Shown here: piece after piece, positions 26,033 through 35,129 of the stretch | How positions within the stretch are numbered: position 1 is the first letter of the stretch | How the letters are laid out: each line of letters starts with the position of its first letter | Source: Bradyrhizobium xenonodulans | Lineage (GTDB): Bacteria > Pseudomonadota > Alphaproteobacteria > Rhizobiales > Xanthobacteraceae | Assembly (NCBI RefSeq): GCF_027594865.1 | Contig: NZ_CP089391.1 | Span: 124,001 to 188,000, forward strand | DNA: 64,000 nt | Direction of reading: 5' to 3' | Translations under genes and position numbers: made by a program | The notes under the pieces: model-generated | Told to the model about the DNA's origin: nothing | What the model saw: only the letters and a program-made list of their open reading frames with translations | Database searches by the model: none

Positions 26033-26799
26033 CCCTGGCTGACTTTCTCCCGAAGGACGTCAGCCTCACCATTGCGATGGCGCTCTGCGCCGTCGCTTTC
26101 GTTTCGGGTACCGCGCGCGGCTTCTCCGGCTTCGGCTCGGCCCTGATCTTCATGCCGCTGGCGAGCAGCATCGCGGCGCCACGTCTCGTTGCCGCCTTGC
26201 TTCTCGTCATCGATTTTGTCGCGGCCGCGCCGCTGCTGCCCGAGGCCTGGCGCAAGGCCGACCGCAAGGCCACCGCCGTGATCGTGCTGGGCGCGCTGGT
26301 CGGCGTTCCCCTCGGCACCTATTACCTCAGCGTGCTCGAGCCCGTCACGACGCGCTGGATCATCTCCGGCTTCGTCGCAGCGCTGTTGCTCCTGCTGCTA
26401 TCGGGCTGGCGCTATCGCGGCAAGGGCCACGCCTGGCTCTCGGTCGGCATCGGCGGCCTCTCCGGCTTCTGTAGCGGCCTTGCGCAGACCGGCGGCCCGC
26501 CGATCGTCGGCTATTGGCTCGGCCGCCCCATCGCGCCGGTCGTCGCGCGCGCCAATATCCTGCTGTTCTTCGGCGCGTCGGATTTCTTCTCGATGGTCAG
26601 CTACGCGACGACGGGCCTGATCAGCCGCGAATCGCTGGTGCTCTCGCTGATCGTCGGCCCGGTCTATGCGATCGGCGTCGCCTTCGGCGCCTCGCTGTTC
26701 GGCCGCGCCAGCGAAAAGGTGTTTCGCGCGATTTGCTACGGGTTGATCGCGATAGCGGTGATCGCGGGGCTGCCGGTGCTGGACGGTGTGTTGCGGTAG
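26029..26799 (+). CDS. TauE/SafE-type sulfite exporter family permease
   Basis: The 256-residue protein has about eight membrane segments in two halves. The half-repeat motif appears as [18 protein letters not shown] and again as [22 protein letters not shown], typical of TauE/SafE proteins that export small organosulfur or carboxylate anions. The ATG overlaps the pheT stop by four bases, so it is translationally coupled to an aminoacyl-tRNA synthetase operon with no obvious functional link. Substrate unknown. Confidence 0.88.
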   Translation: MTLADFLPKDVSLTIAMALCAVAFVSGTARGFSGFGSALIFMPLASSIAAPRLVAALLLVIDFVAAAPLLPEAWRKADRKATAVIVLGALVGVPLGTYYLSVLEPVTTRWIISGFVAALLLLLLSGWRYRGKGHAWLSVGIGGLSGFCSGLAQTGGPPIVGYWLGRPIAPVVARANILLFFGASDFFSMVSYATTGLISRESLVLSLIVGPVYAIGVAFGASLFGRASEKVFRAICYGLIAIAVIAGLPVLDGVLR

Positions 26800-26807
26800 C
26801 AATCTCC

Positions 26808-26975
26808 GCTGTCGTCCCCGCCTAGTGCGCAATTGCGCACGTGGCGCGGGGACCCATAACCACAGGGAGAAGCTTTAGCGCTAGCTGGCAACTCCGAATC
26901 TTCGCCAAATTGCTCCCTGTGGGTATGGGTCCCGGATCTGCGCTCCGCTTCGCTGCGCTTGTCCGGGACGACAGC
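26808..26975. repeat. Palindromic intergenic repeat, family C
   Basis: The ends are GCTGTCGTCCC and GGGACGACAGC. Inside are the perfect 16-bp palindrome GTGCGCAATTGCGCAC (26825-26840), arms CCACAGGGAG/CTCCCTGTGG and a CGGGGACCCATA / TATGGGTCCCGG pair. It separates two convergent genes. I see no coding potential. Confidence 0.85.
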
Positions 26976-26998
26976 GAGTGTGTTGCTACCTGGCTGCC

Positions 26999-28387
26999 CT
27001 ACTGCCTCGGCGCGCGACGCTTCTTGGTCGATTGCGTCGGCACATCCGCCGGCTCGTCCTTGAGCGCGCCGATCTTGCGCAGCGCGGCATCCGCCGCGCG
27101 CTCGCCGCTTTCCCAGGCGCCGTCGACGGTGCCCCACAGCGTCTCGTGCGTGGCTTCGCCGGCCAGGAACATGTTGCCGATCGGCTCCGCCAAAACCCTG
27201 CGCGAGAGCTGACCGCCGGGTGAGGACGCCGACATCGCCCCCATCACGAAGGGCGAGGCGTTCCAGCGCGTGGCGCTGGCTTTCTGCACGACGGCCGCCG
27301 CCTCGCTGCCGAACAGCTTCGTGATCCACTCCTTCGCGAACGCGATCATCGCCTTCTCGCCCTGCTCGGAGAGATCGCGGCCGAATGAGCCGCCGACATC
27401 GATCGAGCACAACGAGGAGCCGCCGATATTGGCAAACATGAGCGCCGTGCGGGTCGAACTGCTCTGCTCGATGAGAATGTCGTCGCGCGAGAGCCCGAGC
27501 GGATTGCCCGGCAGTTGCAGCACGATGTGATCATAGCTGCCGAGCGTGAGCTTCGACACGGCATCGAGCGTGCGCTTGGGCATATCGGGCCCGAACTTGA
27601 TCGCGCCTGACGTCAGCACATTGGTCGACACCGTGACGATGGCGGCGCGCGCGGCGATCTTCCCGCTCGGGGTTTCCACGCTGACGTCGCGATTGCTCCA
27701 GACGATGCGGCTCGCCGATGTCGCCAGCGCGACCGGCACCTGCTCGCCGAGCCTTGTGATCAGCGTACCCAAGCCCTGGCGACAGGCGATCGCGGCGTTG
27801 CGGTCCTGCGCGCGCGCCTTGTCGATCGCCGACAACTCTTTCAGGTCCTTGCCGGCAAAGCTCGCGCCGAGCATGAATTCGGCCGCACCGGCCCAGTCGC
27901 CGAGATCCTTCGGCAGCACCGAGCCGCAGGCCGTATCCAGCTTGCCGCGCGCAGCCTCGTCGATGGCGCGGTTGGCACGCACCAAGGCGGCGAGAAACTC
28001 TTCGGTCTCGCCGGCGCGGGCATTGCGGCGGCCGATGCGCATCTTCTGGCCGGCCGGCGCCGGCAGCACGTCGAGCCCGGCACTGCGCGCCAGCCGGATC
28101 ATCGGATTGGTCTCGGGATTGTGCATCCAGCGCGCGCCGCGATCGAACGGCGTGTCGAAGGTCGTCGTGTCGGTGATACAGCGGCCGCCGACCTGCGAGG
28201 CCGCTTCCACCACCACGACCTTGCGGCCCGTCGCCATGATGCGCCGCGCTGCAGCGATACCGGCTGCCCCCGCGCCGATCACGACGATGTCAGCCTCACG
28301 CGGCAGGGGTGCGGCAGTCGCGCGCAGGACCGGCATCGCGGCAAACCCCGCCGACGCCGATAGGAAGCCGCGGCGCGTGATTGTCAT
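26999..28387 (-). CDS. Tat-exported flavin amine oxidase
   Basis: The 462-residue protein starts MTITRRGFLSASAGF, a twin-arginine signal, with cleavage likely near ATAAP. The FAD motif VVIGAGAAGIAAARRI follows, with GAGAAG at 38-43. WMHNPETNPM and the C-terminal FLAGEATHETLWGTVDGAWESGERAAD place it in the monoamine oxidase/polyamine oxidase superfamily. It would oxidise an amine in the periplasm with FAD loaded before export. A longer in-frame reading upstream would bury the Tat motif and is unlikely. The C-terminus is basic (KKRRAPRQ). Confidence 0.88.
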   Translation of the reverse strand: MTITRRGFLSASAGFAAMPVLRATAAPLPREADIVVIGAGAAGIAAARRIMATGRKVVVVEAASQVGGRCITDTTTFDTPFDRGARWMHNPETNPMIRLARSAGLDVLPAPAGQKMRIGRRNARAGETEEFLAALVRANRAIDEAARGKLDTACGSVLPKDLGDWAGAAEFMLGASFAGKDLKELSAIDKARAQDRNAAIACRQGLGTLITRLGEQVPVALATSASRIVWSNRDVSVETPSGKIAARAAIVTVSTNVLTSGAIKFGPDMPKRTLDAVSKLTLGSYDHIVLQLPGNPLGLSRDDILIEQSSSTRTALMFANIGGSSLCSIDVGGSFGRDLSEQGEKAMIAFAKEWITKLFGSEAAAVVQKASATRWNASPFVMGAMSASSPGGQLSRRVLAEPIGNMFLAGEATHETLWGTVDGAWESGERAADAALRKIGALKDEPADVPTQSTKKRRAPRQ

Positions 28388-28579
28388 GTCATGGTTTCCG
28401 AGGACTTGCGGCGAACGGGAACAGCTAGCGAACCTTGCCGCATCTGATGTTGCGCAGCAACCATCATGGTGAATCAATCGTGCTTGATCTCACAGAGTGA
28501 TGAACCGAATTGCAAGACGTTTCGACCATGATAGAGAAGGGAAAAAGACGGCCGGAAAAGGCCGTGGGGGGAGTTTGAG

Positions 28580-29560
28580 ATGGGGACGGTCCTGGACTCA
28601 GTCGGCAAGCTGATTGCCGCGTACCTCTCGAAGGAGGTGCCGGGCTACGAGCCGTTCACGCCGAGCGACCCCGAGCATCTGCGCGGCGTCATCGAGCCGG
28701 GCGACGTGCTGCTGGTCGAGGGCAACAACCGCATCTCCGGCATCATCAAATATCTGACGCAGTCGACCTGGTCCCATGCCGCGCTCTATGTCGGGCCGAT
28801 CGAGGGGGCGGAAGAGCCCGACGGCGAGCCGCACGTGCTGATCGAGGCCAATATCGGCGAAGGCGTCACCTCGGCGCCGCTGTCGAAATATTTCCCGTAT
28901 CATACCCGCGTTTGCCGTCCGGTCGGACTGTCCTATGAGGACCGCACCACGGTCTGCCGCTATGCCATCAACCGCATTGGCTTCGGCTACGACACCAAGA
29001 ACATCGTCGACCTGATGCGCTTCCTGTTTCCACTGCCGATACCGCAGCGCTGGCGGCGGCGCATGATCGCGATCGGCTCGGGTGACCCCACCAAGATCAT
29101 CTGCTCGGCGCTGATCGCGCAGGCGTTCGATGCCGTGCGCTATCCGATCCTGCCGAAGATCACCAAGGCCGGCAGCCGCGCCGCCCGCCGGGAGATCCTG
29201 CACATCCGCGATTCCTCGCTCTACATGCCCCGCGACTTCGATATCTCGCCCTATTTCGAAGTCGTCAAACCCACCATCGTGCACGGTTTCGACTACACCG
29301 CCCTGCACTGGGCCGACAAGCAGAAGCCGCTCGAGGAGGTAGCGGGCACATTCAGTGTGTTTCCAGAAACGCTCCGTGCGCCGCCGCTCGTTCCTGAGGC
29401 GATTGACGAAGAGGCGCCGGCTGAAGTTGCGGCTGAGAAAGTGATGCGCGAGGCGGCCGCCGAGATGGACGCCGCCTATTCCGAGCATTTCGTGCTGCTG
29501 AACGAGCTTGCGACGTACCGCGCGCGGCGCCGCGCAGACGCGCGCGAGGTCGCGGCGTAG
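28580..29560 (+). CDS. YiiX/YebB-like permuted NlpC/P60 cysteine hydrolase
   Basis: The 326-residue protein has the circularly permuted papain-fold order. The His comes first (His66 in STWSHAALYVG) after PGDVLLVEGNN, then Glu89 in VLIEANIGEGV, and the nucleophile Cys175 in IICSALIAQAF. Such enzymes cleave amide or thioester bonds in peptidoglycan or lipids. No signal peptide is seen, so it may be cytoplasmic. A C-terminal acidic helical tail (about 255-326) is extra to the domain. It is convergent with csoR across about 45 bp containing a GTAGGT/ACCTAC hairpin. Confidence 0.8.
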   Translation: MGTVLDSVGKLIAAYLSKEVPGYEPFTPSDPEHLRGVIEPGDVLLVEGNNRISGIIKYLTQSTWSHAALYVGPIEGAEEPDGEPHVLIEANIGEGVTSAPLSKYFPYHTRVCRPVGLSYEDRTTVCRYAINRIGFGYDTKNIVDLMRFLFPLPIPQRWRRRMIAIGSGDPTKIICSALIAQAFDAVRYPILPKITKAGSRAARREILHIRDSSLYMPRDFDISPYFEVVKPTIVHGFDYTALHWADKQKPLEEVAGTFSVFPETLRAPPLVPEAIDEEAPAEVAAEKVMREAAAEMDAAYSEHFVLLNELATYRARRRADAREVAA

Positions 29561-29606
29561 GCACCGCTGTCGTCCCTGCGAGGGGCGCAGCGACGTAGGT
29601 AGAAAC

Positions 29607-29882
29607 CTACCGTTCCGCCCGTCCGATCACGGCCATCAGCTCCGCGATCTTCTCGCGCTGATCAACCTTGTCGCCGCTCGCGATGGCGTGCTCGACGCAG
29701 TGGGCGACGTGGTCCTTCAAGACCTCCTCCTCGACCCGGCGCAGCGCGGCGCGCACCGCCGAGATCTGCGTCACGATGTCGATGCAGTAGCGGTCCTCCT
29801 CGACCATTTTCGAGAGGCCGCGAACCTGCCCCTCGATCCGGCCGAGACGTTTTCCGACGGATGCCTTGATGTCCTTGCGCAT
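29607..29882 (-). CDS. csoR: CsoR-type copper-sensing repressor
   Basis: The 91-residue all-helical regulator has the Cu(I) ligand set of CsoR: Cys33 (RYCIDI), His58 and Cys62 (DHVAHC). The motif [11 protein letters not shown] is typical of the CsoR/RcnR/FrmR family. Its first residue is a Met followed by basic residues, not the N-terminal His of RcnR nickel sensors. It is divergent from the Cu+-ATPase gene, with a dyad operator between them, so copper should release it and induce both genes. Confidence 0.92.
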   Translation of the reverse strand: MRKDIKASVGKRLGRIEGQVRGLSKMVEEDRYCIDIVTQISAVRAALRRVEEEVLKDHVAHCVEHAIASGDKVDQREKIAELMAVIGRAER

Positions 29883-29891
29883 GGGGTCTAT

Positions 29892-29908
29892 ATACCCCTA
29901 CCGGGTAT
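29892..29908. promoter_or_regulatory. Probable CsoR operator
   Basis: ATACCC and GGGTAT form a 6-bp dyad with a 5-base spacer (CTACC) ten bases before the csoR start and about 37 before the copA start. A/T-rich ends with a G/C core match known CsoR-type operators. Confidence 0.8.
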
Positions 29909-29944
29909 GGGTTGCAAGAGCAGGCACAAGACCGGAGCATGGGC

Positions 29945-32401
29945 ATGAACGACGCGGACCACGAGCATCATCACGACGGGGAAGCGCATTCGGGATGCGG
30001 CTGTTCCACGAAGGCTGCGGCGGCGAAGCCGGCGGCCTCCTCCTGTTGCGGCGGACACGGCGATCAAGCCCCCCATGCGCATCATCACGGCCATGACCAT
30101 GGCGCCGCCGCGACAAAGGTCCTCGATCCCGTCTGCGGCATGACGGTCGATCCCGCGACCTCGAAGCACAGCCTCACGCATCACGGCGAGACCTTCCATT
30201 TCTGTTCGGCCGGCTGCCGCGGCAAATTCGCCGCCGATCCGGCAAAGTATCTCGCCAAGGACAAGGCCTCCGCGCCGGAGATGCCTGAGGGCACGATCTA
30301 CACCTGCCCGATGCATCCGGAGATCCGCCAGGTCGGACCCGGCACCTGCCCGATCTGCGGCATGGCGCTGGAGCCGGAGGTCGCGAGCCTGGAGACCGGT
30401 CCCAACCCTGAGCTCGCCGACATGACGCGACGGTTCTGGATCGGCGGCGCGCTGGCGCTGCCGGCCGTGGTGCTGGAGATGGGTGGCCATCTCGCCGGTC
30501 CGCACAACTGGATCGACCAGACGCTCTCGAACTGGATCCAGCTCGTCTTCGCGACGCCCGTGGTGGTGTGGGCCGGCTGGCCGTTCTTCGTCCGCGGCTG
30601 GCAGTCGCTGCTGACGCGCAACCTCAACATGTTCACACTGATCGCGATGGGCACGGGCGTTGCCTATGTCTACAGCCTGATTGGCACCATCGCGCCGCAG
30701 ATTTTCCCCGCGACGTTCCGCGGCCATGAAGGCGCGGTTGCCGTCTATTTCGAGGCGGCTGCGGTCATCACCGTGCTGGTGCTGCTCGGCCAGGTGCTGG
30801 AGCTGCGGGCGCGCGATGCGACCTCCGGCGCGATCAAGGCGCTGCTCCAGCTGGCCCCGAAGACCGCGCGCCGGGTCGATGCCGATGGCAGCGAGCATGA
30901 GGTCGAGATCGACGCGCTTCATGCCGGCGATCGCCTGCGGGTGCGCCCCGGCGAGAAGGTGCCGGTCGACGGAACCATTCTCAAGGGCCGCTCGTCGCTC
31001 GACGAATCGCTCGTGACGGGCGAATCCATGCCGGTCACCAAGGAGACCGGCGCCAAGGTCATTGCCGGCACGCTCAACCAGTCCGGCGGCTTCGTCATGC
31101 GCGCCGACAAGGTCGGGCGCGAGACGCTGCTGTCGCAGATCGTGCAGATGGTCGCCGACGCGCAACGCTCGCGCGCGCCGATCCAGCGGCTGGCCGATCA
31201 GGTCGCAGGCTGGTTCGTGCCCACGGTAATAGTCGTCGCCATCGCCGCCTTCGCCGCCTGGGCCTGGTTCGGGCCGGAGCCGCGGCTTGCCTTTGGTCTC
31301 GTCGCCGCCGTCAGCGTGCTCATCATCGCCTGCCCCTGTGCGCTCGGTCTTGCGACCCCGATGTCGATCATGGTCGGCGTCGGCCGCGGCGCGCAAGGCG
31401 GCGTGCTGATCAAGAACGCCGAGGCGCTGGAGCGGATGGAGAAGATCGACACGCTGGTGGTCGACAAGACGGGCACGCTGACCGAGGGCAAGCCGAAGGT
31501 GGTCGCGATCGTTCCCGCCGCCGGCTTTGCGGAAGACGAGCTGCTCCGTATCGCAGCCAGCGTCGAGCGCGCCAGCGAGCATCCGCTCGCGGATGCCATC
31601 GTGCGCGCGGCGAAGGAGAAGCAGCTCAGTCTCAGCCAGGTCGAGCAATTCGATTCGCCGACCGGCAAGGGGGCGACCGGCAAGGTCGATGGCAAGACCA
31701 TCGTGCTCGGCAATGCCCGATATCTGACGTCGATCGGCGTCGACACCAAACCGCTCGACGCCGAGGCCGAGCACCTGCGTGGCGACGGCGCCACCGTGAT
31801 CAACATGGCCGTCGACGGCACGCTCGCCGGCCTGCTTGCGATTGCCGATCCGGTCAAGGCCTCGACCCCGGAGGCGCTGAAAGCGCTTGCCGCCGAAGGC
31901 ATCAAGGTGATCATGCTGACAGGCGACAACCGCACCACGGCGGAGGCGGTGGCGCGACGGCTCGGCATTGCCGAGGTCGAGGCCGAGGTGCTGCCGGACC
32001 AGAAGAGCGCGGTGGTGACAAAGCTGCAAAAGGCCGGCCGCAGCGTCGCGATGGCCGGCGACGGCGTCAACGACGCACCGGCGCTGGCGGCCGCCGAAGT
32101 CGGCATCGCCATGGGCACCGGCACCGATGTGGCGATGGAGAGCGCCGGCGTCACCCTGCTGAAGGGCGATCTCACCGGCATCGTGCGGGCGCGAAGGCTG
32201 TCGCAAGCGACGATGAGCAACATCCGGCAAAACCTGTTCTTTGCGTTCATCTACAACGCCGCCGGCATTCCCATCGCGGCCGGCATCCTCTATCCGGCGT
32301 TCGGCGTGCTGCTCTCGCCGATCATCGCAGCGGCAGCGATGGCGCTATCCTCGGTCAGCGTGGTCGGAAATGCGCTGCGGCTACGCGCGACGCGTTTATG
32401 A
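29945..32401 (+). CDS. copA: Cu+-exporting P1B-type ATPase
   Basis: The 818-residue pump has a His/Cys-rich N-tail ([31 protein letters not shown]) and a YHS-type domain ([25 protein letters not shown]). A metal-binding CPMHPE...CPICGM domain follows, then eight membrane segments. Core motifs are CPC in [27 protein letters not shown] and [12 protein letters not shown]7 carries YN ([14 protein letters not shown]) and TM8 [15 protein letters not shown], the Cu+ selectivity set. Classical CxxC HMA domains are absent. The start chosen is the ATG with GGAG seven bases upstream; two earlier starts exist. It is divergent from csoR and followed by nikR. Confidence 0.94.
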   Translation: MNDADHEHHHDGEAHSGCGCSTKAAAAKPAASSCCGGHGDQAPHAHHHGHDHGAAATKVLDPVCGMTVDPATSKHSLTHHGETFHFCSAGCRGKFAADPAKYLAKDKASAPEMPEGTIYTCPMHPEIRQVGPGTCPICGMALEPEVASLETGPNPELADMTRRFWIGGALALPAVVLEMGGHLAGPHNWIDQTLSNWIQLVFATPVVVWAGWPFFVRGWQSLLTRNLNMFTLIAMGTGVAYVYSLIGTIAPQIFPATFRGHEGAVAVYFEAAAVITVLVLLGQVLELRARDATSGAIKALLQLAPKTARRVDADGSEHEVEIDALHAGDRLRVRPGEKVPVDGTILKGRSSLDESLVTGESMPVTKETGAKVIAGTLNQSGGFVMRADKVGRETLLSQIVQMVADAQRSRAPIQRLADQVAGWFVPTVIVVAIAAFAAWAWFGPEPRLAFGLVAAVSVLIIACPCALGLATPMSIMVGVGRGAQGGVLIKNAEALERMEKIDTLVVDKTGTLTEGKPKVVAIVPAAGFAEDELLRIAASVERASEHPLADAIVRAAKEKQLSLSQVEQFDSPTGKGATGKVDGKTIVLGNARYLTSIGVDTKPLDAEAEHLRGDGATVINMAVDGTLAGLLAIADPVKASTPEALKALAAEGIKVIMLTGDNRTTAEAVARRLGIAEVEAEVLPDQKSAVVTKLQKAGRSVAMAGDGVNDAPALAAAEVGIAMGTGTDVAMESAGVTLLKGDLTGIVRARRLSQATMSNIRQNLFFAFIYNAAGIPIAAGILYPAFGVLLSPIIAAAAMALSSVSVVGNALRLRATRL

Positions 32402-32453
32402 GCGTCGCAGAATCCGTGTAGAACGGTATCGAGCCGCGCGAGGGAGCATTCTG

Positions 32454-32900
32454 ATGCAGCGAATCACGATCACGATCGAGGACGATCTCTTGGCGGAGAT
32501 CGATGCTGCGGCAGAGGCGCGCGGCTATCAGAACCGCTCCGAGATCATCCGCGATCTCGCCCGCGCCGGGCTCCAGCAATCGACCGAGGACACCGCGCAG
32601 ACCGGCCCCTGCGTCGCCGGCCTCGTCTATGTCTACGACCACGCCGCCCGCGATCTCTCAAAACGTCTGGTGCAGGAATTCCACGGTCATCACGACCTTG
32701 CGCTGGCGACCCTGCACGTCCATCTCGACGACGACAATTGCATGGAGATGACGGCGCTGCGCGGCGACGCCGGCGAGGTCCGGCATTTCGCCGACCACAT
32801 CATCGCCGAACGCGGCGTGCGTTATGGGCGCGTGGTGATGATCCCGACAGGAGAGGGCAAGCCGGCGAAAGCAAGGAAGCACGGGCATAGGCACGATTAG
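32454..32900 (+). CDS. nikR: NikR nickel-responsive regulator
   Basis: The 148-residue protein has a ribbon-helix-helix domain (1-45, MQRITITIEDDLLAEIDAAA) and a C-terminal ACT-like nickel domain. High-affinity ligands are visible as His77, His88, His90 and Cys96 in the HHDLALATLHVHLDDDNCMEM region, matching E. coli His76/87/89 and Cys95. It would repress nickel uptake when nickel is plentiful. No nickel transporter or nickel enzyme gene lies in the window; it follows copA by 52 bp with its own AGGGAG ribosome site. The tail HGHRHD may add metal binding. Confidence 0.93.
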   Translation: MQRITITIEDDLLAEIDAAAEARGYQNRSEIIRDLARAGLQQSTEDTAQTGPCVAGLVYVYDHAARDLSKRLVQEFHGHHDLALATLHVHLDDDNCMEMTALRGDAGEVRHFADHIIAERGVRYGRVVMIPTGEGKPAKARKHGHRHD

Positions 32901-33007
32901 CCAGTTGCACCCCGGCCGCGCCTTGGGGCCCGGTAGAGCCGGCATCCCTTGCCGAAGGCGTCCGGGGTGTCTACCTCTCGCGAGTGGTTTTCCTGAGAGG
33001 TCCTGCC

Positions 33008-33748
33008 ATGCTGGATGCCGCCGTGAAGGCGCTGTCGCAAATGATGTCGCCGTCGATGCGCTCGATCCTGTGGCGATCGATCGGGCTCGCATTGGTGTTG
33101 ATCACCGTGCTGGCGATCGGCTTGCAGCGGCTGCTGAGCTGGTTTGCGACCTATGGCGAGGCCTGGCTGGAGGGCCTGCTCGGGCCGGGCTGGCATTCCT
33201 CGCTCGAAGTGCTGTCTTGGATCGTCTCGATCGCGGCCGGCCTTGGCGTCGTGTTCGGCGGCGTGTTCCTGATGCCTGCGATCACCTCGCTGGTGGCGAG
33301 CCTGTTCGTCGACGACGTCGCCGACATCGTCGAGCGCGAGCACTATCCCGCCGAGCGGCCGGGCGTCGCGCTGCCGTTCAGCCAGGCGATCTACGAGGGC
33401 GTCAAGACCGCGCTGCTGACGATCCTGGTCTATCTGATCGCGTTGCCGCTGGTGCTGTTCGCCGGCGCCGGATTCCTCATCTTCTTCCTGGCTGCTGCCT
33501 GGCTGCTCGGGCGCGAATATTTCGAGCTCGCGGCGATGCGCTTCCGCCCGCCGGAAGAGGCCAAGGCGATGCGGCGCGACAATGCCGCGACCATCTTCAC
33601 CGCCGGTCTCTTTATCGCGGCCTTCGTCTCGATCCCGATCGTGAATCTGGCGACGCCGATCTTCGGCATGGCCTTCATGGTCCACATGCACAAGCGGCTA
33701 TCGGGACCGCGGCCGGAGCTGATCGAGCCGGCGCGGCAGATGCGGTAA
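33008..33748 (+). CDS. EI24/CysZ-like membrane protein
   Basis: The 246-residue protein has about four to five hydrophobic segments. It shows the EI24 pattern: an N-terminal LDAAVKALSQMMSPSMRSILWRS region, VFLMPAITSLVASLFVDDVADIVER, and REYFELAAMRFRPPEEAKAMRRDN. E. coli CysZ of this family is a sulfate permease. Alphaproteobacterial members are usually annotated only as EI24 or sulfate transporter family. No cys genes are near. AGAGG precedes the ATG. Confidence 0.83.
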   Translation: MLDAAVKALSQMMSPSMRSILWRSIGLALVLITVLAIGLQRLLSWFATYGEAWLEGLLGPGWHSSLEVLSWIVSIAAGLGVVFGGVFLMPAITSLVASLFVDDVADIVEREHYPAERPGVALPFSQAIYEGVKTALLTILVYLIALPLVLFAGAGFLIFFLAAAWLLGREYFELAAMRFRPPEEAKAMRRDNAATIFTAGLFIAAFVSIPIVNLATPIFGMAFMVHMHKRLSGPRPELIEPARQMR

Positions 33749-33753
33749 CGCGC

Positions 33754-34533
33754 TCAGACCGTCTTCTCCGGCCACCGGCAGAGATCGTTGATCAGGCAAA
33801 CCTCGCAGCGCGGCTTGCGCGCGAGGCAGGTATAGCGGCCGTGCAGGATCAGCCAATGATGCGCATGCAGCATGAACTCGGCCGGGATCACCTTCTCCAG
33901 GCCAAGCTCGACTTCGAGCGGCGTCTTGCCGGGCGCGAGCCCGGTACGGTTGCCGACGCGGAAGACGTGCGTGTCGACCGCCATGGTGTGCTCGCCGAAG
34001 GCCATGTTGAGCACGACATTGGCGGTTTTCCGCCCGGCTCCCGGCAGTGACTCGATTCCCGCGCGCGTGCGCGGCACCTCGCCGCCGAACTCACTGAGCA
34101 CCTTTGCCGACAGCGCGATTACGTTCCTGGCCTTGGTGCGATAGAGGCCGATGGTCTTGATGTACTCGCGAAGACGCTCTTCGCCGAGGTCGAGCATCTT
34201 CTGCGGCGTGTCGGCGGTCTCGAACAAGGCGCGCGTCGCCTTGTTGACCCCGGCGTCGGTGGCCTGCGCCGACAGCACCACGGCGACCAGCAGCGTGAAG
34301 GGATTGACGTGCTCGAGCTCGCCTTTCGGCTCGGGATTGGCCTTGCGGAAACGGTCGAAGACCTCGCGGACCTCGGCCGGCGTCCAGGGTTTTGTGGCCT
34401 TCAGCGGTTTCCTGGCGGAAGCCGATTTTTTGACGGGCTTCTTGACGGGCTTGGGCTTCGCAACAGTCGCCTTTGCCTTTTTCCTCGACGCCGGCGCTTT
34501 GCGCGGGGCCGGCTTGCGGGTGATTTTCGCCAT
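33754..34533 (-). CDS. nth: Endonuclease III
   Basis: Nth removes oxidised pyrimidines and nicks the abasic site. The 259-residue protein has an N-terminal Lys/Pro/Ala-rich tail of about 45 residues absent from E. coli Nth. The helix-hairpin-helix LPGAGRKTANVVLNMAFG follows, with catalytic Lys in GRKTA and Asp in AVDTHVFR. The [4Fe-4S] motif is C-x6-C-x2-C-x5-C (CLARKPRCEVCLINDLC). The start codon lies only 22 bp from that of the divergent DUF2244 gene. Confidence 0.95.
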   Translation of the reverse strand: MAKITRKPAPRKAPASRKKAKATVAKPKPVKKPVKKSASARKPLKATKPWTPAEVREVFDRFRKANPEPKGELEHVNPFTLLVAVVLSAQATDAGVNKATRALFETADTPQKMLDLGEERLREYIKTIGLYRTKARNVIALSAKVLSEFGGEVPRTRAGIESLPGAGRKTANVVLNMAFGEHTMAVDTHVFRVGNRTGLAPGKTPLEVELGLEKVIPAEFMLHAHHWLILHGRYTCLARKPRCEVCLINDLCRWPEKTV

Positions 34534-34555
34534 GATCGGGATATAATGAGGGACG

Positions 34556-35074
34556 ATGAGCACAGGCAACGAAATTGAGCGCGAGCGCGAAGCGCAGATC
34601 TTCTCCGCGCTGCTGACGCCGCATCGCTCGCTGAACCGCACCGGCTTCCTCGCCGTAATGCTGTTCCTGAGCGTCGTCAGCTTCGTCACCGGTCTCGTCT
34701 TCCTGATGAAGGGCGCCTGGCCGGTGCTCGGCTTTTTCGGCCTCGACGTTCTCGTGGTCTGGTGGGCCTTCAAGGCCAATTTCCGCACCGCGCGGGCGCG
34801 CGAGGAGATCACGGTCACAGCATCCGAATTGCGGGTGCGCCGCGTCAGCCATCACGGCCAGGTCGCCGAATGGACGTTCAATCCGCTCTGGGTCCGCCTC
34901 GACATGGAAGTCGACGAGGACTTTGGCATCGAGCATCTCTATCTGATCTCGCGGGGCCACCAGATCCAGCTCGCCCGCTTCCTGGGACCCGACGAGAAAG
35001 CCAGCTTTTACAAAGGCTTGGTCGAGGCGCTGAACGCCGCCCGGCGCGGCCCGACCTACAACCCGATCAACTGA
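34556..35074 (+). CDS. DUF2244 membrane protein
   Basis: The 172-residue protein has two membrane segments (about 30-50 and 56-72) and a soluble C-terminal half. It matches DUF2244 by FSALLTPHRSLNRTGF, VVWWAFKANFRTARAREEI and EWTFNPLWVRLDME. Family members often lie next to cytochrome oxidase or nth genes. No biochemical function is established to my knowledge. GAGG precedes the ATG. The tiny gap to nth contains TATAAT (34542-34547). Confidence 0.88.
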   Translation: MSTGNEIEREREAQIFSALLTPHRSLNRTGFLAVMLFLSVVSFVTGLVFLMKGAWPVLGFFGLDVLVVWWAFKANFRTARAREEITVTASELRVRRVSHHGQVAEWTFNPLWVRLDMEVDEDFGIEHLYLISRGHQIQLARFLGPDEKASFYKGLVEALNAARRGPTYNPIN

Positions 35075-35129
35075 TCCCACGTCGGAAATCGGGTGGTTTC
35101 GCGCGCCGCGTCCTCCTACATTCCCGGTC

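Noticed and set aside
29888..32230. 780-codon minus-strand reading opposite copA
   Set aside because: Its composition is Arg/His/Asp rich, as expected for the antisense of a GC-rich gene, and copA explains the region.
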